A DNA stretch of 64,000 bases from Phytophthora hibernalis (Eukaryota; Oomycota; Peronosporomycetes; Peronosporales; Peronosporaceae), in NCBI GenBank assembly GCA_012656075.1, contig JAAKBF010000093.1, forward strand, positions 248,001-312,000, in the 5' to 3' direction. Position 1 is the stretch's first letter; each line of letters starts with the position of its first letter. Under the pieces are notes generated by a model. The model was not told the DNA's origin. It worked only from the letters and a program-made list of their open reading frames with translations, and did no database searches. The position numbers and the translations under genes are program-made. This document shows, piece by piece, positions 1 through 11,626 of the stretch.

Positions 1-298
1 ACGGTTGGACACCTAAATGATAATGATCAATGTTGATGTTGAAGTTGAAATCAGATTATGTATATTTGATTAAAGACTACGAAATGACGCATACTAAGTT
101 TCTAAACTCTCCAACCAGCGTATCCCCACGCCCGAGGAGGAGCAAAGTGTTCTTGGAAGGCTAGACTTTCAGGGTTACTTGACGAAAGCACCTCGCTTGC
201 CGGTGGTAGCACAACTATATTGGCGGAGAGATGTTCGCCGGTACCGATGGAGGGGTTGCGGGGTGGTTCAGATCAACTCGCTCGCTGATCGTCGGTTC
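1..298. other. No gene seen
   Basis: I see no reading frame with recognisable content and no clear repeat here. Confidence 0.4.
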
Positions 299-943
299 TC
301 ACCGAGTACCGTTCACTCCGCCATTCACTCGGTGGGGTGCTGGACGCGTCCACGCTCGGGACGTGGCTGAGATATGAGCTGGCTCAAGCACTCTTCGAAG
401 TCCGCGTTCGCTAGTGAACCGGTCAATCCACCAGTGCTTGGCGTAGTTGTCTGGCTGTACTTGTAGCCGTCCATTTGACTCGATGATAGCGATGAGATCG
501 TGGAGACAGGGTCTGCCGTACACGGAGCGATAAACACCAGAGCACACGTCCCGTTGCACCCGAGCGTGTACAATCTTTGACGCGTCGTACCACAGTGCTT
601 CTGCCGGAGGAGGGGGATCGTAAATTCCGCTGAAAGCGACGCAGAGTCGAACTCGGAGATGCTGGTGTGGTCTTCCATACTGAGAATGAGAAGTTGAGAG
701 GTGAAGGTGCTGGTAGTTATCGGTGTTGGGCTCAAATGCGAGAGTAGGCAGCTGAGAACAAAAGTTGAGAGTGGTTGAGCGTGATAGAAATGCCACGAGA
801 ATAGCAATCCCGTAAATCCACCACCAATCATTCAGTTTTAAAAGACGAGGGGGTCTGTAGCCTCCAAATTCAGGCTTAGACAAGATTTCGACTGTAGCGG
901 GAACGGCATAATGGGACGGGAACGGGTGGTGCCGTTTGTACAA
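299..943 (-). other. Unrecognised open frames
   Basis: Two overlapping minus-strand frames stay open here, 214 codons (299-943) and 168 codons (325-831). I recognise no domain in either. The longer frame is rich in His, Arg and Pro, which is more typical of a shadow frame. The shorter frame is rich in Ser and Thr with no signal peptide or membrane segment. One of them may be a remnant of a repeat-encoded protein, but chance is as likely. The surrounding 4 kb has no other supported gene. Confidence 0.2.
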
Positions 944-3900
944 TTGTCGATTTTACTGCCTGTCTATGAAAATGGCCTTGCCCGCAAATGGCCCTCCTGA
1001 GCCAGTCCCTTTTAGCTGCTCAGCTTGCATCCCCTCTTCCGCAGCCGTGACGTATATCTCTCGCAGATGATCCGTCTGCTTACCAGAGAGCAGCCACTAC
1101 TTCAGGAAATACTCGTAGTGGCTGTCGCCGAGCCCCTATCGAAATATTTTAGCCTGGCTGTCCACATTTACAACAATGATAAACAATTTGATCGCATCCC
1201 AAAACGCATATCAACAGTTTACTTACTCCGTATCAGGGATCAATCCATTTTGGGTAATGCATATTAACCAGGTCGGGCACCTTCAACTTTGGACGACATG
1301 GTAGAGAGGGGCTACTATTGAGGTTTTGCTTTAAGCAGAGTAAGCTCTACTGAAATGTTTATTAATCCTGGATACCTCTCAAAAATACTCGCAAGCGTAA
1401 GTGAAATTTTTGCCAGAAGTGCAATTTACTGTGACTGGGCCACAATCCCCTCTCTACCGACATATTGCTACTTCTATCAAAATCGACCTAGCCCTACAAA
1501 ATGACTTTTGCAGCGCTGAGGATCCCTCTACATTCGGCCTTTGTATAGTCTAAGCTCGGAAGCAACTTCCTTGTGATCGAACAACATTTTGGCGTTGTTT
1601 GAGGTTATTTGACCAGTCCGCATCGTGAATAGTCATACACATGTTCTCTGAAATTTATTTCAGGGTTTTAGGTGCGATCTGAATACCTGGTCTGATTAAT
1701 CGTTTACCCCTTCTCATGTCAAATTTGGTTTATCGCTTTGCAGGAGGAATAACAGGTTTACTTACAAAAGCCAAGATTAACGAGACAATAGGGTAGGTGT
1801 AAATACTCGATTCCCCGCGCAAAGCGATATTTTTGTGGATGTTGCCTGTGGCGGCAGGTTGTGTGGCCCATACATATTGTGCTACTGTCCTGCCACATAA
1901 ATTGTAAATTTTCGATTGCGGCGAGCGGCGCGACTCATTGTGTCGTACAGTATTATGTCTGGGTTTGTGATGGCATGATCTAAGTCGACGTGATTGATAG
2001 AGAAGTGCGGCGGGCGTCGTTTATCCCTATAAGTGCTCGCAACCAGTGAAATATTGCTCACCAAGGATGGAACGTTTCTCTTGGGAACACAGAAGCCAAG
2101 AGAATGCGCCGTATGAGCGACACTGCATCGGACTCGTGATCATCGACGGCAGATGCAAACGTCACTGCTGGTGGTTCCTGGTTGGAGCAGTGTCGTAAGT
2201 GAGTGATGAGCCGGCTCAGAGCTAGCCATCAAGTGTATAGCTACATCTGAAAGGCAAATATTTCACCCTAAAAGCCTTAACGCGGTTTGACCGGAAGTTA
2301 AATGTACCAAGAATATCATGTACGCGTTATGTGGCACTAGCAGATGCTGCGGCTGCGAAGCAGGCGCAGGAGAAGCAAGTAGGGTGGTCAAATAGGACGT
2401 GGTCATATACTGTAGCTGTACTGCTCTCTAATGAACCTACTTTCTCCGTCTAGAAATATATACCCCATAGTTAAGCTTTGTCCTGGAATATAAGGCAAAA
2501 TCGAATCTTAAAAGTGCAATTAGTGGATAGGCTACTAGCTGAAACCGAACTTAGTGCAGCTTTTGCGTTAACGACAAGGGAGTCGAAGAGGAAGCAAGCC
2601 ATGCTTGGTGGTCTTTTTCATCTTTCTCTTGCTCTTGTGCGGAACCCGGTAGGTGTTTTTTCATCCACCTTGAGCGAAACCTCAGACACCAACTGCAGCG
2701 TCATAAAAACGCGGTCAGTATTAGCACGCGGCAACGTACACGAGAGAGAGGGCACGCTCGCGCTTCTTTGGGGACAAATTATTGCGTTTGGTAGGGTCGG
2801 GCGACGGTCTGGGAGGCAAAATGACAGCTTCAGATAAGGTATTCAACCAGTCGTCCGCCACTTTTGCTTTTTTCCACGCTGGGAATTTTGTAGTTCTGCA
2901 ACCAGAGGTCGGACGAAGGCAAGAAGGGTACCGATACAATGCTGAACAGGGTCCCCTCCATCTCGTTGATGTTTTACGTCTAAAGCTGAGCACCCTAAGC
3001 TATTCAAACCCTCATATGTGCGCGGCGACTGTTCAGAGAGGTCCAACCAGTTGTCCGCCACTTTCTGTTGTTTTGTATCGGAAGCGCCTGTTCGGCATTG
3101 CCGTCGGCCACTTGACGACCTTTGATCTTGAAGCATTTTCGGGATCCAATGAGATCATAGATCCTCAATGATTGGACGAAAGCCGAGTGAAGCGATTTTG
3201 GCGTGCTTCCTGCTTAAAGTTGTATCGGCGGGTAATCTGAGTGTACACAAATTGGAGTACACTATGAGGATGAAGATCTTGTCAATGTAGATTATCAGGC
3301 AATGACTGGCGCCAAAGTGTTGTGAGACTAGTATAATCGTAGAGTGCCAACAGTTTGGACATCCTATCTTACAGCCGTGTCGCCAGCGCTCATCGGGGCT
3401 TATTAATGCAGCCGTGAAAGGCAGCGGGCTCGTTAGCTTAAGAGAATGAATGATTGTCTCAATGAAACAGTGTGCGAAGGGTTTGGAGCAGCCTACGTGG
3501 CTATAATTCGAACTTGTGGTGTACGTCAACAGTTTGGCTTTCTCACCGCTACGAAAACCCTCAATACTAGGCAAGAAGTGAGTCGCTATTGTAGGCCAGT
3601 TAATGGCACGTTTAGTCTTACAGGTCATGGCCGCCACGAATGTACCTGAGTAGGGCCACCAGTGGTGGTCCACAACAACACAGAACACTGGGGTCAAAAC
3701 AAAGAAAAGCCGGTAATACCGGCGGATTGATATTAATGCACGTGACGGATAAGTGATGGATTGACAGATTCAGGCCTTGGCTGATATCACGATTTGAGCA
3801 CTCCGGATTGTTGCCCTTCGTACGCTCGCTCGTTACTCCGTGAGAGTTGTAGCTCGTCTTAACGGCCCGCTGCCAGATCCTGGAGGTTCATAACGCCAGA

Positions 3901-4384
3901 ACTTGTCGCCCAGACACATCAATGTCCAGTATGTGGAAAGCTGTCCGGACAACCTACACCTGGGTGATTTGGGCAAGTACCTGATGGAGCAACAGCAACG
4001 CCGCTTTTACCTGGCAAACAAACGGTGACGGGAGTGTCGTGAGCGGCACTTGTCCGCTGCTCCGCAAATCTTACTCTGCCCTACTAATTTCTACACATGC
4101 ACTTCACTCGCGCTGGGTCCTTTTCCGGCAACTGCGGCTCTTCGCGAGAAGATCGCAATGCCGTACAGCCGTACGGGGTCCCGCTGGCTGGATCTTGGTT
4201 GCTTGCTGAGGGTTCGCCCATCACGCGACTCTCCGTGGTCTTCATTGCTGCTCCTTCTTGTTCATGGGCGGTTAGGGCAGAGGGAGATGCTCCAAACGGA
4301 TTTCATCCGCTTACTGCTCCATACAAAAATACGTCAAAATTCCTTAACGTGTCTAATGAAGCTTAAGCTTTTGTAGAAACGTGT
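944..4384. other. Gene-poor repeat-like stretch
   Basis: No frame here carries a domain I recognise. The 180-codon minus-strand frame at 3155-3697 is the longest and has no identifiable motif. A short word containing GTCCGCCACTTT recurs in the same orientation near 2850 and 3048, about 200 bp apart, suggesting a decayed local duplication. The stretch is probably old repeat DNA. Confidence 0.35.
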
Positions 4385-4859
4385 CTAATACAGCGTCTCG
4401 CGTTGGGGGGTAAAAATCCTGAGAAGGCGCCTCCACGAGAGATTGTGCAGTTGTGCGATCTTCTTTCGGCACTTCCAGTACAGAGGTTTGAGATGCGCCG
4501 CTTGTGGCGGATGTCTAGAGCTGTGTTGTCGAATAATTATTTTGCTGTCTCCGACAACATGGACTGGTGAGAATCCCATTCGTTCACACGCCATTAGCCC
4601 TGTATAAAGAACCAATTCTTCTGCCACGTTGTTTGACGTCGTGGCAGCCGCGTAGGATATATTGCCAATCCAGACCATTTGGAAGGGACCTTCCGACCCA
4701 GCTATTCGAAGCACTGCAGCACCTGCTCCACCTGGTCCGCGATAGTGGATTTCGGCTCCGTCTCAAAGTAGCGCGGGATTTGGTCCACTTGATGATGTTC
4801 CTCGGTTGAATATTGTGCGCTGCAATATGTTTCTGGGCTATCTGAAAAAGAGACGGCAC
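4385..4859 (-). pseudogene. Retroelement RNase H fragment
   Basis: The minus strand encodes part of a retrotransposon-type RNase H domain. NNVAEE carries the catalytic Glu and VVGDSK the catalytic Asp of the RNase H fold. The upstream part is in another frame (4584-4859), so at least one frame change breaks the domain. No reverse transcriptase is present next to it. This is a relic of a non-LTR or related retroelement. It lies directly downstream, on the same strand, of a pogo-like transposase fragment, so two unrelated elements are juxtaposed. Confidence 0.6.
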
Positions 4860-4896
4860 ATCTCTGCAGCATCTTCAGGAAGCGTTCGGGTTGTAG

Positions 4897-5466
4897 TCAG
4901 GCGTCGCGATATGAGCTGTTTCCTTTTCTTGAAGCGCGCCTGCCATCCGCCCACGCGTCGAATTTTGGTGCGTCAGGGCCGTGAAGCTTGCGATGGATGT
5001 TCAGTGCTTGAAGTCGAATGTAGCTGTCTTTCACTCGTAGCCTCTTGGCTTTTTGATCGAGCAGCCAAATGTGAAGTTGCTCCTCCACTTGTCCGTACAT
5101 AGGGCCACGGCCCCCACCACGTAAACGCCGCACCGATCGCATTGCGGCCTGTCGATTCTTGGAGGCCCCCAGTAGCTTGTGTCTATTCTTCCACCATCCT
5201 CGTAGCGTTCCTGGAGAGACTCCGTGCTTAATCCCAAGGGAGTGGAAGCCACAACAGGCGACGCCCTCATCGTACTCTGAAATGATGGCGAGCTTGTCCT
5301 TAATGATATAATTTCGACGTGTCGGCTTGGGCTTGACTGTGGCCATCGCTGTAGAATTGAAAATGAGAACTGCGGTAGCTGCCGGCTTTGGTGTCATGAG
5401 TGGCGACGGTGTTGGCATTGTAAGCTCGATCGCTGCAAGCCAAACTACTGGTAGTCGTTGCCCCAA
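4897..5466 (-). pseudogene. Pogo/CENP-B-like transposase N-terminal fragment
   Basis: The 189-codon minus-strand frame has, from about residue 50, a Psq/CENP-B-type helix-turn-helix: a Lys/Arg-rich start, KLAIISEYDEG, then GVSPGTLRGWW. It is followed by a second helical DNA-binding segment with QVEEQLHIWLLDQ. Pogo/Tigger/Jerky transposases have this two-part DNA-binding head ahead of a DDE domain. Here the DDE domain is absent and the frame ends at a stop. I infer a truncated, inactive transposase. The first ~45 residues look like low-complexity sequence, so the true start is uncertain. Confidence 0.55.
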
Positions 5467-6093
5467 TAATCGGACTTAGGAGGAATAGTGCAAAGCGTTA
5501 TATTTCGACGAGCGCTACATTTGAATTTTTACCTTTGAATTTTAAAACTCAAATAATTCGAATAATGCGCTTATGCGGAGTGTGCGGTAAGACGGTAGTG
5601 GTGTAGATTTTGACGTTGATTTTATACAACCTTTGTATACGCGAGCGAAAGACTTCCGTAAATCACTTGAGTTTTGTAAGTCAAATAAATTGACTTGATT
5701 TTTGTATGTCTGGCGATGTCGCCCATGTTTCTTAGTAGAGTTAGGCGAAAAAACATGCCGAATGCCCATGAATCGGTGAAACATGTACATACATGGGAAT
5801 AAATGACGGATAGATTACAACGGCGTCGTAAGATATTAGGGGAATGATTTAACATGTGGGGAAACCTGTAGAAACCTGTTGACATGGCGAGCCGCAAATT
5901 CAAGTCTGATTGAGATAGCAGAGTGTCGGAAGTAGATGACCTCGCGTAATCATGTTCTGAAACGCTCCAGTCGAAATCATGTTCAAACCTGGGAAAACAT
6001 GTACCGGGGCATGTTTTGAAAACAACATGGGAAACATGGGAAAGTAGGGTAGTCGAAACATGTGCTATGGCACTTCGTAAAACTTGACCTAGC
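5467..6093. other. Non-coding stretch with repeated ACATG words
   Basis: There is no supported gene. From about 5720 to 6065 short words such as AACATGGG, AACATGT and CCATG recur densely and irregularly. Similar words recur at 7740-7870 and 8840-8930, on either side of the MULE fragments, so they may be part of that element family. Confidence 0.4.
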
Positions 6094-6480
6094 TCACTGC
6101 TCTTCGTTCTCGCTGCTGTTGCTAAAGTTCACCACCGTCCGCACGATTTCCCAACGTCGATGTAGTAGACCACTCTTCGAATAGTCGTTGCCTGCCTCTT
6201 TGTCAACTCGGCGCCAGAAGAACACACAGACGAACAAGCCGCAATTGTTACTGTCTTTCTGGATAGGGCTGTGAACCGAGATGATCTGATGATCGCTAGA
6301 GACACCCCGTTTGACCAACTTCTGTGTCAGCGCCTCGATTAAATTGTAGATCACCCGCTAGTTCATGCTATCATAGCCGTAAATCACCCTTGTTGGCTTG
6401 TCAATCACCAGACACGTCCAGTGATTCGCATTGATATTCTGAGGCAATAAAATCAGGTCTTCCGTTACCGCCGACACATT
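6094..6480 (-). pseudogene. Ulp1-like (C48) cysteine peptidase relic
   Basis: The minus strand reads through most of a Ulp1/SENP-type peptidase core. The catalytic His lies in NHWTCLVID, the Asp in IYGYDSMN, the oxyanion Gln in PIQKD, and the Cys in NNCGLFV. One in-frame TAG (about 6361) separates the His/Asp part from the Gln/Cys part, so this copy is broken. Ulp1 domains are known passengers of some DNA transposons, and a MULE transposase lies 1.5 kb away on the same strand. I infer it belongs to a mobile element rather than to cellular SUMO processing. Confidence 0.7.
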
Positions 6481-7102
6481 GCGGGGAGATGCGATTCCCG
6501 TTATTGTTTATGGGGTGGGGACCTTGAAGGCGGGAAAGAAAATGGTCCTGTTGTTCTAGTACTTTGATACCAGTGTCAAACCAACAGCGTGAATCAAATT
6601 GTCATTGAACTATGTACCTCTGCGTACCCAGTAGATATGACTTCACTCCAATTCAAAGCCTTCGCCAAAACCCACGAGTCTTTCACCGGGTCACGTACTT
6701 ATCGGTCGGTCTGAAAAGTCAGCTGCTCCTTTATCCGCAAACTTTGTTTCAATGTGTGTCATCAGCCACAAAAACACTGCTTTCCTTTGCCACACGTATC
6801 AGTCATAGACCAGACCATACGTACTGCGTAGTCATGAGCTGATTGTGCGTAAATTCATCCACATCGTCGACTTCAACGACCCAGCACTCCTCGCTGGGAT
6901 CGGCAGGAGTGGACAGATCCATAGTGTCGCCAAATGGAGCTGCGCGTTCCGCCATGTCCAGTGCATTTATAACCACGGACTGCGGGAGCTTGTACGACGC
7001 GCACACATACTTAGGGATGCGTTTTGCAATGTTCATCTTTTTGGCTTTGTGTTCACGGTATCTTTCTTCGAAAGTTCCCAAAAAGGATGAGAGCTCTTTC
7101 GG

Positions 7103-7758
7103 TTGCGTATGGAAACGTTTGATGAAGACCTGATCGAAGTCGATTTTCCGATCCGTATCAATACTGGAAGTGATGAAGTGAAGCGCAACAAGCATATAAC
7201 GGAATACGACAAGTACAAGAATGTCCAGAACGTCTTTAGTGGCATCACGTCTGAGATGACAGATCTCCCAGATGCCCAATTTCAAGCAGCCCTCGATGGA
7301 CTAGAGACATGGTGTGGGTACCTGAGGAAAGGCGTCATTGAAGTGGCTGGATCATCCGGAGTCGCCACGAAAACTTCGGAATAGGATGAAGAGCTGGCGT
7401 CACACTAGCCGCACAGACTCAAACAGTGGAAGATGTGCAGACAGAGAATCATGAGGAAAAAGAAGATGTTCAGAAACGGAAGAAGAAGCGTGGGGTTAGT
7501 GATAAAAAGAAGCGATCCTCTATTCAGTCTTCGAAGTCAGTTGATAAGACCAAGTCTGCGTTAGAACTGGAACCGTTCAACCCTCGATCCAAGCGAAACA
7601 GAGCTGCTGAGCAGGAGAAGGTGAGTGAGGAGCGGAAGGAGTACAATAACGGCGCCAAGCTCAGGAATGCTTTACACGGGGAGAGTGTCGTGAAAATAGA
7701 GGAGTACCTTAAAAGCTGCACACAACTGGCCTTTGCAAAACGTGGACAAGCATGGTGA
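7103..7758 (+). pseudogene. MULE transposase C-terminal-type fragment
   Basis: Two plus-strand frames (7103-7384 and 7426-7758, separated by a stop) look like the tail of a MULE-type transposase. A helical segment contains ITSEMTDLPDAQFQ and LETWCGYLRKG. A Lys/Arg/Glu-rich basic tail follows. The assignment rests on resemblance to oomycete MULE tails and not on a catalytic motif. It runs opposite to the SWIM-containing fragment next to it, which suggests an inversion or two separate insertions. Confidence 0.35.
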
Positions 7759-7872
7759 AAGCATGGTATTATATGGTTCATACATGGCAAAAAAAGGATC
7801 AAACGTGGTCTGTATTGTGATTACATGGATGTGGAACATGGGCAGTCATAGTTAAACATGGACAAACATGTC

Positions 7873-8649
7873 TTACCGTTCGTGTATCGAGGCGTACAGG
7901 ATTGTTTGCATACCTGCAACGTGCTTGCGATAAATCATGGTGTGACGGCACGGCAGTTGCATCGTTTTAGAGAACTCGCATGTACACGTCCATTTGAACG
8001 TGTCCACACGATGAGAGCGGCCGTCCTGGCGCATCTCGACAATCAGTTCTTCATCCTCCACTGCGTAGCTTCTTATTGGGATGGGGTCGACAGCGAACTT
8101 GTACTCCAGCAGAAAAATATCTGCAACCCACTCGCTCGTCATTCCGAGCAGCCGATTCATTTCGTCGTCGAAGGTGATGTTGCGCGACGTACGTGGCTTT
8201 ATCACACGAGCGACGTACTCGTCTTCTCGACGTCGCTGATATCTGATAACAGTTTCCAAGCAATCTTTCATCGACATTGAGCTGTCGAGGTCACCCTTCA
8301 TCTTACCGAAAAAGTTCTCGATGCGGTTTTTGATATTTTTACGGAAGTGGGGCAAATTCATTCGGCGCAGCGTAACCAACATCTCCGTGCAAGACATCCA
8401 TTTTGTGTCGAAATAGGTCCATTTCGCGACACGCTCTCCACGACACGCCAAATCCTTGAATTCATCCACATGATGCTGAAGTTCTTCCTCCGCCTCAGCA
8501 TAAACCATATTTGAGACACAGAAATCCATCTGCTTCAGAACACTGCTGGAGTATGTACCGTAGCGCCTGTTCCGAATCGCCCCGCGGAGCCACTTGATCA
8601 CGTCAAAGTGACACATCAAAATCCGGGCATCAGGAAACATCCGCCTCAA
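7873..8649 (-). pseudogene. MULE transposase with SWIM zinc finger (partial)
   Basis: This 258-codon frame holds the C-terminal part of a Mutator-like (MULE) transposase. It ends in a SWIM zinc finger, with ligands CTC (C-x-C), then C-x-H in LPCRHTMIY (residues ~218-236). MULE proteins cut and paste DNA through an upstream MULE DDE domain, of which only the last part is present here (MFPDARILMCHFDVIKW). Just after the SWIM region the frame reaches AACGGTAAGAC, a possible splice donor, so the stop may not be the real end. The 5' half is missing, and this copy is probably inactive. Confidence 0.75.
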
Positions 8650-9370
8650 AACGCCAGTCTCGTTTCAATCCTTGTCCACCATGATAACCTTTGTCCGCTG
8701 GCATTCATTAGCCGACTGAAAATGTTCAATAATCTCCACTATGTGCCAGTCTGCGCTCGATCACAGAGTGCGGACGGCTTGGCCATTTCCGAGCTGCTCC
8801 ATAATCATGAGTGTACAAAGTTGATAGTTGAACCTAGGCAAACATTACACCACAAAAATGCAGACAAAATATAGGGATACATGGACAAACATGGTTATAC
8901 ATACGAAAACAAGCCAAAAATGGATACACACAGCATCCACCTGTTGGTCTTGTGGACAGTCGACGGGCAACAGCTCCGGGGATATCGAGTACATATTCCT
9001 CATATGCTGTGAACTGATCGAAACAACAGCCGTCTGCCCTCGACTGTTCTCGTCTACAGAAGCGACGTTACCATCCGCAGCCATGTTGAAGTTCACGGCA
9101 TCACATCTACCTGGTATTCATGGGAGACGATATTCGCAGGAAGCTGACAATTATTCGCAGAAACCCCATTTGCTGAGTAAGTTGGATCTCGCAGAAATAT
9201 GTCCACTTCGCTGGCTTAGGCCTAGAATTGTGTAGCAAACGTAAATCTCGTACTATCGATCTCTCCAGCTCAAGCACATCCAGCGCACGAACAGGACCAG
9301 CATCCCAAGCACTTCGTTATCAGTAAATCGCTCTGCCACCGCGTACTACTCGAAGGCCGCATACTACTCA
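8650..9370. other. Decayed MULE flank
   Basis: This is upstream of the MULE fragment on the minus strand. Its reading frames are broken and I recognise no further domain. ATGG/ACATGG words recur at 8840-8930. Confidence 0.35.
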
Positions 9371-9374
9371 GGGG

Positions 9375-9425
9375 CCGCCAGCAACTCGGAGGCGCCAGCA
9401 ACTCGGAGGCGCCAGCAACTTCGAG
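9375..9425. repeat. Short tandem repeat, ~17 bp unit
   Basis: About three head-to-tail copies of a unit containing GCCAGCAACTCGGAGGC occur here. Looser related words (ACTACTCGAAGGCCGC type) extend from about 9345 to 9490. Confidence 0.6.
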
Positions 9426-9556
9426 GCCACGTACTAATCGAAGGTCGTATATTACGTGGACCGCATAGGTTTCGGAGGCTACTTCCTACTCGGAGTCCGC
9501 GACAAGAAACTTGACAACGCTGCAGTCATTTGAAGATCGCAGACAATTAATCGTGA

Positions 9557-9799
9557 ATGTGGATATTTCGGTGCCATCCTGAAACTGTTTTTGAGGGCGT
9601 GGTCGCTGCCAAGGCGGTATTGAATGAATTCGCTAGACATCACGCATATGCTCTGGACGTAAAATCGGTGAGCCGCGACAGCGCAGGTCATCTTCGTCGA
9701 GTGGTCATGGGGTGCGACCGCCATGGCACACGCCGTGCCGATCTATACGACGGCGGGTCAATGCAGCCTCGCGTCGATGGGGTTGCCCAATGGAGATAA
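9557..9799 (+). pseudogene. FAR1/MULE N-terminal-like fragment
   Basis: The 80-codon frame contains VLNEFARHHAYAL followed by RRVVMGCDRHG. This resembles the WRKY-GCM1/FAR1-type zinc-binding N-terminus found in MULE-related transposases. Only a first Cys/His pair is visible, and the frame then runs into sequence without similarity. I take it as a short transposase relic. Confidence 0.35.
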
Positions 9800-9914
9800 G
9801 CATCGTGCGGACTGGAGAGTTGGGTAGGGAGGAGTTCCCTGGTTGTGGGTGAGAACGACGTGGGGAGTCTAGGACTTGAAACCAACACGTGTAAGTTTGG
9901 CGTCGTACCTATAC

Positions 9915-10034
9915 CCCATTATAGTGGGCATTCTGCGTCCGAGTGGGGAGGCTGCTGCACCTACCTTCTGTAGCTACCTTCTGTAGGTGCAGCAGCCTCC
10001 CCACCCGGACGTGCAGAATGCCCACTATAATGGG
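9915..10034. repeat. 120-bp fold-back hairpin
   Basis: Two nearly perfect inverted arms of ~50 bp (about 9915-9965 and 9984-10034) flank a short loop with a duplicated CTACCTTCTGTAG. The outer tip of each arm is itself palindromic (CCCATTATAGTGGG). It lies 300 bp upstream of the Ulp1-carrying relic and could be one end of that element or a MITE. Confidence 0.8.
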
Positions 10035-10334
10035 TGGCTGCACAATGTATACGTTACCGGGACGTTGTGCTTCAGCGCAGACGGCCTCATTGTCTGGACT
10101 AAGCACAGCTGTCCCCGTAGCTGCTCCTGTGAAGCGGAAGCTGAAAATAGATGGGCCCGATGTACGTCAACGTGTTACTACTCTCGAATCTAAAACGGGC
10201 GCGAACGATGTAGTTGTACAGCTCAATACAGCAAGCCGGCCGTCTTGTAGACCGCGAATGAAACAATCTTTCAAGAAAGCGAAGTGGAGGAAGGAAATCG
10301 AAGAGACTAAGGCTTTGCGGACAGCATTGTCCGT

Positions 10335-11413
10335 GTGGGTGACATCACGCTGGAGGTGTTTCATCACAAAATCGGAGGGAAATGTCGCTCGCCAAGATTG
10401 GAGACACATTTGACGCCATTCGGCCTATGTATGCGTCGGCCATATTCAAGCGCCTCAAAGCCTACGTCATTAACAGTGACCCCCTCGTGTTGTCGAATCC
10501 AGGTGCGCTACGTTTTACCAGGTAACCAACTTATGATGTGCGAGGTAAGCTTGATGGAGTTGGTGACGCTAACCAATTATGCTGGTGTGATGTTGGTGAC
10601 ATGTTTACCAACTATGTTGGAGCCGTTGCTTCTGAAATGCTTGGAGTCTATCCCGAATGTCAAGTTACGCGAGGAGTCATTAAATGGCACGAAGCCGACC
10701 GACGCAGATATCGCTGTTTCAATCCTAGACGTGGGGACATTCAGCGTTGTTGACATCAATCGAATGATGGAGTGGCACGAATTGAGCAAGAAGGTTAAAC
10801 TCGCCCGTACGCTGATAAAGTGGATACAATCTGCGCCGGTCGATGCAGACAAAGATACCGGTCGCAAAAGTATTCTTCGCACCGTTCCCCTCCTGGATAT
10901 CAACGGCTACTCCGCAGTAGCGGGTCACGACATACCATTTAGGACCTCGCACGATTTGGCGGAGAAAATTGGCTAAGTGATACATGCGTCTTTATGGCTT
11001 CTCTTCGTGTTGCGAAAGAAGCAATGGCGCACATGGGGGCTCGCTACACACATGTTCACGTGGTGGATCCAGTCTACATGCAGCTAGCAGATCTGAAGAA
11101 ACGGGATAGCTACATCGACACGAAGGGACGAGTTTTTAGCGAGTATCAAGACCACCGGATAATTTGCTGCCCAACGGTCACTCACTTCGACTTCGATCAC
11201 TGGTGTGGGGTCATTTTCGACTTCGAGAGGTGGTCTGTGTGGAAGTACGATCCATTCCACAGGGATGATATCCTGAGTCTAGTGGAGTCGATCATCATGG
11301 ATGTTTTTATCGGGCTCATTGACCCACATCGCAAGATGGAGATCCGCACATTCAATGGGTGGCGTCAGCGAGATGGATGCAACTGCGGGGTTCTGGTTGT
11401 TCAGTGGTTTTAG
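10335..11413 (+). pseudogene. Mobile-element ORF with Ulp1-like peptidase domain
   Basis: Broken plus-strand frames lead into a well-preserved C48 (Ulp1-like) peptidase domain from about 10970 to 11413. It opens with NWLSDTCVF. The catalytic His lies in DHWCGVIFDF, the Asp in VWKYDPF, and the Gln/Cys region in QRDGCNCGVLVVQWF. The upstream region (10335-10976) has segments readable in two frames and no identifiable transposase core. Ulp1 domains travel in several eukaryotic DNA transposons, including oomycete elements. A cellular SUMO protease would be more complete, so I infer a mobile-element passenger. It differs in sequence from the relic at 6094-6480. Confidence 0.65.
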
Positions 11414-11626
11414 CTGTACCTGTCACTTGCAAGGACAACAAGTCCGGGCGACGAGATTCCCATGGGGCAGGGAGAGAGCTGACATCCAAAGCAGATTTAT
11501 CTCGAGCGGTACAAGTACTTTACGTATGTCTTCGATGGCATAGTTGAGAGCTTACACACCAGCGAGTAATACATGTGAATTTAAATGGCGAAAACAATAG
11601 TAAAGTTAGCTCACAATTCGCCAGCA

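Noticed and set aside
3155..3697. 180-codon minus-strand frame as a gene
   Set aside because: No domain, signal peptide or neighbouring support; length alone is not enough in this region.
4050..4376. 108-codon plus-strand frame
   Set aside because: It overlaps an 89-codon frame, and neither has a motif or conserved composition.
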